Under the pieces are notes generated by a model. The model worked only from the letters and a program-made list of their open reading frames with translations. It was not told the origin of the DNA and did no database searches. Positions 15,283-24,583 of a DNA stretch of 64,000 bases are shown here, piece after piece. A program made the position numbers and the translations under genes. Every line of letters starts with the position of its first letter. Positions within the stretch are counted from its first letter, which is position 1. The stretch is taken from positions 1-64,000 of the forward strand of contig JAHKLZ010000018.1 of NCBI GenBank assembly GCA_020854775.1, read 5' to 3'. The stretch comes from Candidatus Woesearchaeota archaeon. Lineage in GTDB: Archaea > Nanobdellota > Nanobdellia > Woesearchaeales > 21-14-0-10-32-9.

Positions 15283-15629
15283 TTTTTCTTGGGTGTTTTT
15301 TTTACTATGTGTTTGTATATTGCTAGTCTTATATGGTCTTTATTTTTTAGTCCTGCTATTTCTTCTGCTAGTTCTACTTCTTCAAATACATCTTTTACCC
15401 AGTTCACGAAGTCGTTTCTGTTTTCTGTTACGTGATGATTAAATACTTCTTCTTGTATGTTTTCTAATTTTTCTGCTAGTTGAGTCACGTTTCTTACAGG
15501 ATGCCCATCACAAAACACGAAGTATTTGTTTTCTGGGGCGTCTTTTAGTATTTTTGATGCTTTCTTTGTTTTTGTTGTTTTCCTGGTTGTTTTCTTTTTT
15601 GGTTTTGTTGATTTTTTCTTTTTTTCCAT
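15279..15629 (-). CDS. DUF5752-type protein with Lys-rich N-terminus
   Basis: 116 residues from ATG 15629; GTG three codons earlier is part of the ribosome site GAAGGTG. Residues 1-30 are Lys/Thr-rich. The domain at about 38-110 reads FVFCDGHPVRNVTQLAEKL, then VFNHHVTENRNDFVNWVKDV, then LAEEIAGL. I recognise this as resembling DUF5752, a small helical domain often found near glycogen and trehalose genes; its role is unknown. It sits between the GH57 and GT3 genes and overlaps the latter by 4 bases, so it probably acts in the same pathway. Confidence 0.7.
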   Translation of the reverse strand: MEKKKKSTKPKKKTTRKTTKTKKASKILKDAPENKYFVFCDGHPVRNVTQLAEKLENIQEEVFNHHVTENRNDFVNWVKDVFEEVELAEEIAGLKNKDHIRLAIYKHIVKKTPKKK

Positions 15630-15669
15630 TTTTTTCACCTTCTTTATGTTTTTGTTCTTTTTTTCTTCG

Positions 15670-16932
15670 TTAGTTCGTTTTTGTTTCCAGGAGTAGTTCA
15701 GGGTTCTCCCTGATTTCGTAGGTGAATGTTGTATCTTTTTGTTTTTGTTGTTTTTGGTGTATTCTTCTAACGAAGTCGTTTAGAACCGTCATGAATATTA
15801 TGTATGCGTCATATGGGCTGTCGTATGGGCTGAAGTATTTGTGTACGTCTCCATCATTGAACCACTTTGTGCACATGTAGTATACGTGGTCTGATGTTGT
15901 TAGGTTTCTCCAGTCTCTTATTAGTTCTTCGTCTTTTGTTTCTTTAACGTGTTTTTCTATTTTGTATAGTGCTTGCATGGCTGAATCTTGTAGTGGGTTT
16001 CCTAGCCACGCTGTTAAGTCACGTTCTATGTCCGCCCATGATACGTAGTTATGTACATCTATTGTGTCTCGTATAGGATATTTTTCTGCTGCTTCTGTTA
16101 CTGTTAAGAATTCGTTGTGTGGATGTTTTAGTAATTCTTCTGGTAAGTGTTTCATGAATTCGAAGATTCCTGTGTCTTCCCATTGGTGTTCTCCGAATGT
16201 TTCATAATCCATGAATAGGTTTACTAGTTCTCCTCCTCCATTTATTTCATTTATCCATCTTGAATATTTATCAACGGTTAATGGGTGTTCGTTCCATTCT
16301 TTGTTGCTGAATCTGAATGCTATGTCATCGCTTAATTTGTAATTTTTTAATAATAATTTTATTTTGTCTGCGAAGACTGATTTGTAAACGTGGTTGGGTG
16401 TTCTTCCGTTCAATACGTGGTCTGCTCCTTCTGCTAGTATTGCTTTGTATCCTAGGTCTTGTACGAATTTTGCTAGTTCGTTGTTGAATATTAGTTCTGT
16501 GTTTCTGAATACTTTTGGTTTTATTCCGAATAGTTCTTTAATTTTTTTTTCGTGTAATTTTACTTGTTCTTTGAATTCTTCTTTTGAGAATATGTATGCT
16601 AGGCTGTGGTGGTATGTTTCTCCTACTATGTCTACGTGTCCTGTTTTTATTAGTTCTTTGAAGCTTTCTAGTGCTTCAGGGGAGTATTTTTCCATTTGTT
16701 CTAGTACTGTTCCTGTTATGCTGAAGCTTATTTTGAATTTTCCTTTATGTTTTTTTATTAAATCTAATAATACTTTGTTTGTTGGTAAGTAGCATTTCTT
16801 GGTTACTTTGTGCATTATTTCTTTGTTTTTTTGTTCGTCAAAATAGTTTGAGTGTTCTCCGAAGTCTAGTACTCCGTATTTTCCTAGTCTGTGTGGTTGG
16901 TGTACGTGAAAGTAAAAGCATATGCTTACCAT
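15670..16932 (-). CDS. Glycoside hydrolase family 57 (alpha-amylase-like)
   Basis: 420 residues. GH57 motifs are present: HVHQPHRLG at the start, GHVDIVGETYHHSLAY, FRNTELIFNNE with the likely nucleophile Glu, and FMDYETFGEHQ with the acid Asp. No signal peptide, so it acts in the cytosol on stored alpha-glucan, as an amylase or 4-alpha-glucanotransferase; the sequence cannot decide which. It lies between the GT4 and DUF5752 genes with short spacers and has AGGGG before the ATG. Confidence 0.9.
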   Translation of the reverse strand: MVSICFYFHVHQPHRLGKYGVLDFGEHSNYFDEQKNKEIMHKVTKKCYLPTNKVLLDLIKKHKGKFKISFSITGTVLEQMEKYSPEALESFKELIKTGHVDIVGETYHHSLAYIFSKEEFKEQVKLHEKKIKELFGIKPKVFRNTELIFNNELAKFVQDLGYKAILAEGADHVLNGRTPNHVYKSVFADKIKLLLKNYKLSDDIAFRFSNKEWNEHPLTVDKYSRWINEINGGGELVNLFMDYETFGEHQWEDTGIFEFMKHLPEELLKHPHNEFLTVTEAAEKYPIRDTIDVHNYVSWADIERDLTAWLGNPLQDSAMQALYKIEKHVKETKDEELIRDWRNLTTSDHVYYMCTKWFNDGDVHKYFSPYDSPYDAYIIFMTVLNDFVRRIHQKQQKQKDTTFTYEIRENPELLLETKTN

Positions 16933-16965
16933 TTTTGTTTTTCCCCTTGTTTTATTTTTTTGATT

Positions 16966-18243
16966 TTATTTTTTCATGTTTATTGCTTCGTTGTATACTT
17001 CTATGCATCTCGTGGCTGGTTTGTCCCATGTGGATAGTTTGGCTTCCCAGTATCCTTTTTCGCTTAATTCTTTGTTTAATGTTGTATATTTTAGTAATGC
17101 TAGTATTTTGTTTGCTAATTCTCTGACGTCCCAGAAGTCTACTTTTAATGTGTGGTATAGTACTTCTGCTATGCCTGATTGTTTTGATATTATTGTTGGT
17201 GTTTTTTTGATTTGTGCTTCGAAGGGTACTACTCCGAATGGTTCGCTTACGCTTGGCATTACGAATACGTCGGCCATGCTGAATAACTTTTCTGCTTGTT
17301 CTCTTGTGTAGAATCCTGTGAATATGAATTTTTCTGATAGTCCTATTCTTGCTACTTTTTCTATTATTTGTGGTAGCATATCTCCTGATCCTGCTACTAT
17401 GAACATAGTGTTTGGTTGTTTTTCTAGGACTAATTTTGCTGCGTCTACGAAATAATCTGGTCCTTTTTGTAGGGTTACTCTGCCTGCGAATAGTACTACT
17501 TTGTCTGTTGCTTTTATGTGTTTGTTATCGTAGAATACGTTATCATTCATAGGTGTCGCGGCGTTGTGTATTACTCTTATTTTGTGTTCTGGTACTCCGT
17601 ATCTTTCCATGCATGTTTGTTTTATTTTATTGCTTACTACTATTATTAGGTCTGATTCGTGCATTCCTCTTCGTTCTATTTCGTATACTTCTGGGTCTGC
17701 ACAAGTTTGTCCTGTTTTGTCAAATTCTGTTATGTGTACGTGTGCTATTAGTGGTTTTCCTGTTTTTTCTTTTAGTGCAATTCCTGCTATGTTTGTTACC
17801 CAGTCATGTGAGTGTATTACATCGAACTCTTCATCTTCTACTAGTAGTTTTACTTGTTCTGCGAATCTGTATATTTCTTGTTTTAGGTCTTTTCCATATA
17901 TTGGTTTGTTTTTAGTTAAATTTTTTCCTCGTTCTATGTATGATTCGTATTCTTTTTTGTATGATAATGTGTCTGTGTATGCTGTTAGTAAAGAATTAAT
18001 TTTTGCTGTTTTTAATCTGACATTTTTGTAACGGTTATTCGTTATTATTATTTTGAATTTTCCTTTACCGCAAGGTGATCTTTTTTGGTTTAAATCTTGA
18101 TATAAATCTTCGGGTCCTGAGGGCATTACGTAAGTTAAATCTATGCCATGATTTACTAATGCGTCTGATAGTGCTGCGCACACCATGCCTACGCCTCCTG
18201 CGAAGAAAGGCGGGAACTCCCAACCTAGTTTTAATACTTTCAA
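16966..18243 (-). CDS. GT4/GT5-like glycosyltransferase, glycogen-synthase-like
   Basis: 425 residues, TTG start with GAGGG 9 bases upstream. The N-terminal Rossmann domain begins KVLKLGWEFPPFFAGGVG, the glycine-rich nucleotide-sugar motif of GT5/GT4 enzymes. FDVIHSHDWVTNIAG and VVLFAGRVTLQKGPDYF follow. The donor-site motif is SVSEPFGVVPFEAQ. Cytosolic, with no membrane segment. In the same operon as a GT3 synthase, it may initiate or branch the glucan or transfer another sugar (inference). Confidence 0.85.
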   Translation of the reverse strand: MKVLKLGWEFPPFFAGGVGMVCAALSDALVNHGIDLTYVMPSGPEDLYQDLNQKRSPCGKGKFKIIITNNRYKNVRLKTAKINSLLTAYTDTLSYKKEYESYIERGKNLTKNKPIYGKDLKQEIYRFAEQVKLLVEDEEFDVIHSHDWVTNIAGIALKEKTGKPLIAHVHITEFDKTGQTCADPEVYEIERRGMHESDLIIVVSNKIKQTCMERYGVPEHKIRVIHNAATPMNDNVFYDNKHIKATDKVVLFAGRVTLQKGPDYFVDAAKLVLEKQPNTMFIVAGSGDMLPQIIEKVARIGLSEKFIFTGFYTREQAEKLFSMADVFVMPSVSEPFGVVPFEAQIKKTPTIISKQSGIAEVLYHTLKVDFWDVRELANKILALLKYTTLNKELSEKGYWEAKLSTWDKPATRCIEVYNEAINMKK

Positions 18244-18615
18244 ATATCGACCCTCTTTTTCCTTTTTTGTTTTGGATTTTTTGAATCCTTTGTTGTGTTT
18301 TTTTTTAACAAAAATTTGTGTTAATTAATCTATTTTTGTTATTTTTGTTTATGTGGGTTTAACCCATATATAAATGTTATGCATTTTCAGTCGAGAAAAA
18401 AATATCTTGAGTTTTTTATGTTATTTTGAGTTTTTTTGTGATTTTTTTTGTGAGTTTTGTCGTGTTAAAAACAAAAATATATTAAATCTAATACTTTATT
18501 ATGTTATTTTGATATTATTTTATTTAAATAATCAAACAATACATTATCATCTTATCATAATATATGTTGTAAGACATAAATGTTTATAAAAAAAAGAATT
18601 AATTTTTTTAGTTGA
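18244..18615. other. AT-rich divergent intergenic region, 372 bases
   Basis: It separates the glycogen operon (minus) from the pilus regulator (plus). It contains the palindrome and TATA box at 18354-18373 and TATA-like sequence TTTATAAAA near 18582 ahead of the 18616 gene. A 71-codon open frame here is rich in Phe, Leu and Tyr, has no ribosome site, and is not credible as a gene. No RNA structure was seen. Confidence 0.6.
18354..18373 (-). promoter_or_regulatory. Palindrome TGGGTTTAACCCA next to a TATA box
   Basis: TGGGTT-T-AACCCA is an inverted repeat of 6-base arms. It abuts TATATAAA (18367-18374). Read on the minus strand, TTTATATA is followed directly by the palindrome, placing it between TATA box and transcription start about 100 bases before the glycogen operon, a common repressor position. 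The regulator is not identified. Confidence 0.45.
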
Positions 18616-19278
18616 ATGAGTGACTTTGATTTTGATTTTTCAGGAACTAAATGGGTATTATTAAAACAGCTTGAAAAAGAGCCTTTATCACCTAAGGAAC
18701 TTGCTAGTTTAACTAGTACTAGTGTTGCTAATGCTAGTCAGCAATTAAAGCTTTTGGAAGCTCAAGGTTATCTTAAAAAAATTAAGATTAAAGGAGATTA
18801 TACTAGGAAGGATCGAGATGCTAGAATTCTTTACAGCATATCTAAGCCCATGGTTTGGATTAGTAAGATTGGTAAAGATTATGTTAATAGGAAAGAAATT
18901 AAGAATCCTGATAATTTTTTGTTTAATCTTTTACTTTGTGATTTGAAAGATGCTATGCCTGTTTTGAAATTTTTTCTTAATAAAGAAGAGTTGTTTAAGC
19001 GCATTAATTGTTTGTTTTATTTGCAGACTATTAACAATGAAATTCATTTCCTCATAGTTACTGATGATTTAGATTTTTTTAGGAAAGAACATCATTCTTC
19101 TGAAGTTTTATTTGATAATAAGAAGCACGTGGTGAAATTTTGGAGTCATTCTGTTGATGAGTTAAAAGTTGGTTTGGAACGTAATGAGCACTACTTTGTT
19201 GATTTGATTAAGCGAGCTGAGATTGTTCTTTGTGATAATGAAGATGTTAAGGTTTTGTTTAAGGAGTGGCGGAAATGA
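18616..19278 (+). CDS. Winged-helix regulator, first gene of the pilus ATPase cluster
   Basis: 220 residues. Residues 8-70 are a winged helix-turn-helix: GTKWVLLKQLEKEPLSPKEL, then TSVANASQQLKLLEAQGYL, followed by a basic wing ending in RILYSISKP. The C-terminal 150 residues are alpha/beta (FLIVTDDLDFF; VKFWSHSVDEL) and resemble the nucleotidyltransferase-like sensor regions attached to some archaeal regulators, but no active-site motif is evident. The next gene's ATG overlaps its stop. It probably controls the downstream secretion genes (inference). Confidence 0.7.
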   Translation: MSDFDFDFSGTKWVLLKQLEKEPLSPKELASLTSTSVANASQQLKLLEAQGYLKKIKIKGDYTRKDRDARILYSISKPMVWISKIGKDYVNRKEIKNPDNFLFNLLLCDLKDAMPVLKFFLNKEELFKRINCLFYLQTINNEIHFLIVTDDLDFFRKEHHSSEVLFDNKKHVVKFWSHSVDELKVGLERNEHYFVDLIKRAEIVLCDNEDVKVLFKEWRK

Positions 19279-19577
19279 ATAAGCTTTCAAGAATTATTAG
19301 TTCATTGAGTGAAGAGGATTTGTTGAAGATTAAGCGCGACTTAGTTGCAGGCAATGTTGATAGATTAGTTGAGATGCGTTTGTCTGAGTTTCAAGAAGTT
19401 AAATTTTCGTCTAAGCAGTGTCCTGTTTGTGGTGGTAAAATAACTAATGATTCGTTTGTTTTAGAGTTTGGTAAATCATATATTAGGAGACGTGCTTTTT
19501 TTGATGGGTTAGATTGTCTTGAGTACTTTGTTAGTGTTAAGCTTAAGAAGGAAGATTTAAAAGAAGTTCATGATTAG
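19275..19577 (+). CDS. Small protein with one CPVC zinc-binding-like pair
   Basis: 100 residues from ATG 19275, which overlaps the previous stop as ATGA; an in-frame GTG three codons earlier is less likely. Residues 1-45 are helical (IISSLSEEDLLKIKRDLVAG). Then QCPVCGGKITNDSFVLEFG supplies one Cys pair, with a later single Cys. The function is unknown; its place between regulator and ATPase suggests a role with them. Confidence 0.6.
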   Translation: MNKLSRIISSLSEEDLLKIKRDLVAGNVDRLVEMRLSEFQEVKFSSKQCPVCGGKITNDSFVLEFGKSYIRRRAFFDGLDCLEYFVSVKLKKEDLKEVHD

Positions 19578-19603
19578 TTTTTTTTAAAAAGAGGGGATTT
19601 ATT

Positions 19604-21910
19604 TTGATTAGAAAGAAAAAAGGAAGTGGGTTTTTTGAAGATTACTCTATTAGTAAGGAAAGTGTTGATAATGTTTTAAAGGTTAATTATTTGAATACTC
19701 CTAGGATTCCTTCTATTGAAGAAGATTCTTTGTGTATGGCTAAGACTTGTGAGTTGCTTGCTAGTAATCCTAATATTACTAAGATTATTTTTTCTCAGAA
19801 GCATGATTTCGAGTACGAGTATGATCAAGTTCGTTTGTTGTTAGAAATTGCTAAGTTATATAAGCGTTTAATTAAGCAAAAAGATGTTTTTTCTTATTCT
19901 TCTCTTAATTCTATTAGTTCTGGTCCTGATATGTTGACTGAGCGTTATAACGAGGTTCAGAGTCTTATTTTTAGTCATTTAACTAAGGATCCTATTGGTT
20001 GTTATGTTGAGTTAAAGCGTATTACTCGTAGGGAAAAAATTGAATTGGATAAAGAAATTGATCCTGTTATTCTTGAGTCTAGGAAGAAGTACGTTGAATT
20101 GCTAAATTATCTTATTCAGAGTCTTGAGAATACTCGTTTGATCCAGTTGTCTTCGCATTATTTGGCTGGTTTTAAGGTTGGTAGTAGAGATATTTATCGT
20201 AAGTTATTCAAGCCTAATATTAAGCCTGATTTTATGTTTACTAAGCTCATGGCTACTTATCCTAAGGGCGCTGAGGAAATTATGAATTATAGTCTTGGTG
20301 ATACTGAAGTTATCATTTTTAAGTTGCCTGAGAATGTTCAGTATTTGTATCATGTGACTCCTCCTGAGTTTAATCTTAGTGAAGATAAATATGAAGTTCT
20401 TGATATGGCTCGTAATATTATGTCTGAGTATAGTCCTGATGAGCAAGACTTTGTTGATCCTGAGCGTATCAGAGAAATTTTTTATAACGTGGGTGCTGAT
20501 TTGTTGGAGGAGCTTTGCGTTCATAAAAATCTTGATGTTGATACTACTGAGCTTGAGGAGTTGACTCAGATTCTTGTTCGTTACACTGTTGGGTTTGGTT
20601 TGATTGAAGTCTTGTTGAAAGATACTAATGTTCAAGATATTAGTGTTAATAGTCCTACTGGTCAAGCACCTATTTTTTTAGTTCATAATATTTTTGGTGA
20701 TTGTAAGACTAATATTTGGCCTAGTCTTAGTGATGCTGAGTCTTGGGCTTCTAAGCTTAGAATGATTTCTGGTCGTCCTCTTGATGAGGCTAATCCTATT
20801 CTTGATACTGATTTGGAAATTCCTGGTGTTGCTACTGCTAGGATTAGTGTTATTAATAAACCTTTGAATCCTACTGGTTTGGCTTATTCTTTTAGGCGTC
20901 ATCGTGATAAGCCTTGGACTTTGGCTTTGTTTATTAAGTATAAGATGATTAATTCTTTGGCTGCTGGTCTGCTTAGTTTTTTGATTGATGGTAATAGGAC
21001 TATGTTGGTCGCTGGTACTCGTAGTGCAGGTAAATCTTCTTTGCTTGGTGGAGTTTTGGTTGAAATTATGCGTAATTATCGTATTATTACTATTGAGGAC
21101 ACTCTTGAGTTGCCTAGTTCTGCTTTGCGTCAGCTTGGTTATAATATTCAGTCTATGAGGGTTGCTTCTGCTTTGTCTAAGGGTACTAATGAGCTTGCGG
21201 CTGATGAGGGTATTAGGACTACTCTTCGTCTTGGTGATAGTGCTTTGTTTGTTGGTGAAGTTCGTAGTACTGAGGCTCGTGCTTTGTATGAAGCTATGAG
21301 GGTTGGTGCTCTTGCGAGCGTGGTTGCTGGTACTATTCATGGCGATAGTCCTTATGGTGTTTTTGATCGTGTGGTGAATGATTTGAATGTTCCTAGAACT
21401 AGTTTTAAAGCGACTGATTTGATTATTGTTGCTAATCCTATTCGTAGTCCTGATGGTCTTCATAAGTGGAGACGTGTTACTCAAATTACCGAGGTTCGTA
21501 AGGATTGGGAGCATGATCCTATGGTTGAGAAGGGTTTTGTTGATTTGATGAAGTATAATTCTGTTACTGATGAGTTAGAGCCTAGTGATGCTTTGATTAA
21601 TGGTGATTCTGAGATTTTGAAGGCTATTGCTAGTAATGTTAAGGAATGGGCTGGTTCTTGGGATGCTATTTGGGATAATATTTTGCTTAGGACTCGTATT
21701 AAGGAGACATTAGTTAATAGTGCTGAGACTCATAATGATCTTGATATGTTGGAGGCTGAGTTTGTTATTCTTTGTAATGATCAGTTTCATAAAATTAGTG
21801 AACGAGTTAAAGATGAACGCGGAGTGCTTGATAGTGAGAGGATTTTTTTTGAGTGGAATGAGTGGCTTAAGAAACAGGTTAAATTAAGGATGGATGAGCG
21901 TAATGCTTAG
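19604..21910 (+). CDS. Type IV pilus/archaellum-type secretion ATPase (GspE/VirB11 superfamily)
   Basis: 768 residues from TTG with GAGGGG upstream. Residues 1-270 are an N-terminal extension, long for this family. The ATPase core begins near 320 (VRYTVGFGLIEVLLKDTNV). Walker A is GTRSAGKSS at about 471-479; the Asp/Glu and His boxes follow (IITIEDTLELP; GDSALFVGEVRSTEA; GTIHGDSPYGVFDRV). It would energise assembly of the class III signal-peptide pilins. The membrane platform gene follows 12 bases later. The specific system (archaellum, adhesive pilus or other) cannot be told; no archaellin cluster is visible. Confidence 0.92.
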   Translation: MIRKKKGSGFFEDYSISKESVDNVLKVNYLNTPRIPSIEEDSLCMAKTCELLASNPNITKIIFSQKHDFEYEYDQVRLLLEIAKLYKRLIKQKDVFSYSSLNSISSGPDMLTERYNEVQSLIFSHLTKDPIGCYVELKRITRREKIELDKEIDPVILESRKKYVELLNYLIQSLENTRLIQLSSHYLAGFKVGSRDIYRKLFKPNIKPDFMFTKLMATYPKGAEEIMNYSLGDTEVIIFKLPENVQYLYHVTPPEFNLSEDKYEVLDMARNIMSEYSPDEQDFVDPERIREIFYNVGADLLEELCVHKNLDVDTTELEELTQILVRYTVGFGLIEVLLKDTNVQDISVNSPTGQAPIFLVHNIFGDCKTNIWPSLSDAESWASKLRMISGRPLDEANPILDTDLEIPGVATARISVINKPLNPTGLAYSFRRHRDKPWTLALFIKYKMINSLAAGLLSFLIDGNRTMLVAGTRSAGKSSLLGGVLVEIMRNYRIITIEDTLELPSSALRQLGYNIQSMRVASALSKGTNELAADEGIRTTLRLGDSALFVGEVRSTEARALYEAMRVGALASVVAGTIHGDSPYGVFDRVVNDLNVPRTSFKATDLIIVANPIRSPDGLHKWRRVTQITEVRKDWEHDPMVEKGFVDLMKYNSVTDELEPSDALINGDSEILKAIASNVKEWAGSWDAIWDNILLRTRIKETLVNSAETHNDLDMLEAEFVILCNDQFHKISERVKDERGVLDSERIFFEWNEWLKKQVKLRMDERNA

Positions 21911-21921
21911 GGTAGGTTATT

Positions 21922-24144
21922 ATGAAAAAGGACGAGCTTGATTTTTTGAATGTGAAGAATAAGTATAAGCGTAAGTTAGTTCAGGAAATCGGCGGTACTC
22001 CTGAGGAGGTTAAAAGGGTTAGTTCTAGTGATTATGATTCTTTTAAGAAATCTTTTATGCCTAAGAATCTTTCTTTGTATGAGAAAGTTTGTAATTTTGG
22101 TGAGAAAATTCTTCCTATTAAGCCTGATAAGAATGATATTCCTAAGATTCAAGATGCTATTAAGACTAGTCATTTGAATATTACTCCTAGTGGTACTATG
22201 AGTTTTGCTGCTGTTGGGTCTATTAGTGTTGTTCTTGCGTTTATTGTTCTTGGTTATATGGTTCCTTTGGTTCTTAGTGGTGGTAAGACGATCGATATGT
22301 ATTTTTTCGTGTTTTTTGGTTTAATGGCTGGTTTGGCTTTGTTTGTTCCTATGACTAAGTTGCCTTTTATTATTGCTAAATCTTGGCGTATGAAGGCTTC
22401 TAATCAGATGGTTCTTAGTATTTTTTATGTTGTTACTTATATGCGCCATACTCCTAACTTGGAGTTGGCTATTAATTTTGCGGGTGAGCATTTGGCTCCT
22501 CCTTTGTCTTTGGATTTTAAAAAGATTATTTGGGATATTGAGACTGGTAAGTTTGATAATGTTAATCAATCTTTGGATTCTTATTTGGATGGTTGGCAGA
22601 AGCATAATCCTGAGTTTGTTGAGAGTATTCATTTAATTCAAGGTAGTTTGTTTGAGTCTTCTGAGACTAGGCGTATTAGTGCTTTGGATAAGAGTTTGAG
22701 TGTTATTTTGGATGAGACTTTTGAGAAGATGCTTCATTATTCTCATGATTTGAAGAATCCTATTACTACTCTTCACATGCTTGGTATTGTTTTGCCTATT
22801 CTTGGTTTGGTCATTCTTCCTTTGATTACTGCTTTTATGTCTGAGATTAAATGGTATCATTTGTTTGCTTTGTATAATTTGGCTTTGCCCGCGATGGTTT
22901 TTTATCTTGGCAAGGATATTTTGTCTAATCGTCCTACGGGTTACGGTGGCATTAATCTTTCTGAGTTGGAAGAAGATACTCCTTTGGTTAAGTTGAAGCT
23001 TGGTTCTAGTAGTTTTGATTTGGCTCCTCTTAGTGCTGCGTTGTTAATAGGTGTTTTTTTCTTATTTATTGGTTTTTCTCCTTTGCTTATTTATTCTGTT
23101 AATCCTGATTTTGATTTGTATTTGACTGAGGATATTCAGATTTTACAGCCTGGTGATGTTGATCCTAGGACTGTTGTTTATGCTAAGTTCTTAGATTATA
23201 GGGAGCAGAAGGATGAGAATCATCTTTTTACTGGTGATTATATGGGTCCTTATGGTGTTGGTGCTAATCTTCTTAGTATTGCTATTCCTCTTGGTCTTGG
23301 TTTGGCTTTTGGTTTATTTTATTCTTGGAAGACTAAGCGTTTGGCTAATCTTCGTAAGGAAACTATGAAGTTGGAGCAGGAATTTGCGTCTGCTTTGTTT
23401 CAGCTTGGTAATCGTTTGGGTGATGGTATTCCTGCTGAGTTGGCTTTTAGTAAGGTTGCTCAGGTTATGCAGAATACTAAGTCAGGTAATTTTTTTGATA
23501 AGATTTCTTTGAATATTGTTAAGCTAGGCATGGGTGTTGAGGATGCTATTTTTGATCCTGAGCGCGGAGCTATTAATGATTTTCCTTCTAGTATTGTTGA
23601 GAGTGCTATGAAGGTTTTTGTTGAGAGTAGTAAGAAGGGTCCTTTGATTGCTAGTCAGGCTTTGGGTACCGTTGCGGAGTATATTAAATCTATGCATCGT
23701 GTTGATGAACGTCTTAAGGATTTGATGGCTGATGTTGTTAGTAGTATGCGTAGTCAGATTAATTTTTTGACTCCTATTATTGCGGGCATCGTTGTTGGTA
23801 TTACTAGTATGATTATTCAGATTCTTGGTATTTTGAGTGAAAAAATGGATGAGTTCGGTGATATTCAAGGTACTGGTACTGGTATGGAGGGTATGTTGGA
23901 GATGTTTGGTCAGGGCGGTATTCCTACTTTCTTTTTTCAAGTTATTGTTGGTTTGTATGTTGTTCAGATTACTTATATTTTGAGTATTATTATTAATGGT
24001 ATTGAGAATGGTTCTGATAAGATTGGTGAGATGCAGTGTTTGGCTACTAATATGATGAGTTCTACTCTTCTTTATTTGGCGGTTTCTGCTTTGTCTACTA
24101 TTGGTTTTAGTTTTGTTGCTGCAGGCGTTGTTTCTAGTATTTGA
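21922..24144 (+). CDS. Type IV pilus/archaellum membrane platform protein (TadC/ArlJ-like), two T2SSF domains
   Basis: 740 residues. A charged cytosolic N-terminus is followed by two helices (about 93-145), a T2SSF domain with FYVVTYMRHTPNLELAINFAG, further helices (about 285-330), then a second set of helices and a second T2SSF domain with GNRLGDGIPAELAFSKV, ending with three helices. The duplicated T2SSF plan is usual for archaeal platform proteins. It partners the upstream ATPase; together they would extrude pilins such as those at 12629-13497. Confidence 0.9.
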   Translation: MKKDELDFLNVKNKYKRKLVQEIGGTPEEVKRVSSSDYDSFKKSFMPKNLSLYEKVCNFGEKILPIKPDKNDIPKIQDAIKTSHLNITPSGTMSFAAVGSISVVLAFIVLGYMVPLVLSGGKTIDMYFFVFFGLMAGLALFVPMTKLPFIIAKSWRMKASNQMVLSIFYVVTYMRHTPNLELAINFAGEHLAPPLSLDFKKIIWDIETGKFDNVNQSLDSYLDGWQKHNPEFVESIHLIQGSLFESSETRRISALDKSLSVILDETFEKMLHYSHDLKNPITTLHMLGIVLPILGLVILPLITAFMSEIKWYHLFALYNLALPAMVFYLGKDILSNRPTGYGGINLSELEEDTPLVKLKLGSSSFDLAPLSAALLIGVFFLFIGFSPLLIYSVNPDFDLYLTEDIQILQPGDVDPRTVVYAKFLDYREQKDENHLFTGDYMGPYGVGANLLSIAIPLGLGLAFGLFYSWKTKRLANLRKETMKLEQEFASALFQLGNRLGDGIPAELAFSKVAQVMQNTKSGNFFDKISLNIVKLGMGVEDAIFDPERGAINDFPSSIVESAMKVFVESSKKGPLIASQALGTVAEYIKSMHRVDERLKDLMADVVSSMRSQINFLTPIIAGIVVGITSMIIQILGILSEKMDEFGDIQGTGTGMEGMLEMFGQGGIPTFFFQVIVGLYVVQITYILSIIINGIENGSDKIGEMQCLATNMMSSTLLYLAVSALSTIGFSFVAAGVVSSI

Positions 24145-24232
24145 TTCTTTGTGATTATTTTTGTTGTCGTTACTGGAAATATTTATATACTTAGGTTATT
24201 GGTTTTTATGTAATTGTTTGGAGGTCGTCTTT

Positions 24233-24574
24233 ATGGGTGATTCTGAGTTGAGCGTGATTTGTAGGGTTTGTCAGCGTAAGGTTAGTATGGATCGTGTTAG
24301 GTTTGATGAGGTTCGTAAGCTTTATGTTTGTGATAATTGTTTTAATTCTAATCATGGGTTTGATGAACGTAATTCTTTTGTTGGTGAGGCTGAGCGTAGT
24401 GTTAAGTCTTTGAAGGATAGTTTGGTTAAGTATACTTGTGTTAAGTGCAGGTATCATTTTGTTAGGCAGAAGAATAAAGAAATTAGTAGTTGTCCTTATT
24501 GTGGTTCTGATAAATTAGAGATTCTCGATACTGGGGCTAGTAAGATTATTGAAGAGTCTCATAAGTTTTTTTGA
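24233..24574 (+). CDS. Double zinc-ribbon protein
   Basis: 113 residues from ATG 24233, chosen for GGAGGT 8 bases upstream and a TATA-like ATTTATATA at 24181; a longer frame from 24161 runs over this promoter. Two zinc ribbons are present: CRVC...CDNC at about 9-36 and CVKC...CPYC at about 68-88. Between them is a charged helix. No other domain. It follows the pilus genes but has its own promoter. Possibly nucleic-acid or protein binding. Confidence 0.7.
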   Translation: MGDSELSVICRVCQRKVSMDRVRFDEVRKLYVCDNCFNSNHGFDERNSFVGEAERSVKSLKDSLVKYTCVKCRYHFVRQKNKEISSCPYCGSDKLEILDTGASKIIEESHKFF

Positions 24575-24583
24575 TTTTTTTGG

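Noticed and set aside
18374-18589. 71-codon frame in the regulator/glycogen intergenic region
   Set aside because: Very rich in Phe, Leu, Tyr and Cys with no start signals; typical of random T-rich DNA.
20678-21514. 278-codon open frame antisense to the secretion ATPase
   Set aside because: It has the same cause as the protease shadow; the sense frame holds Walker motifs and the antisense has no ribosome site or domain.
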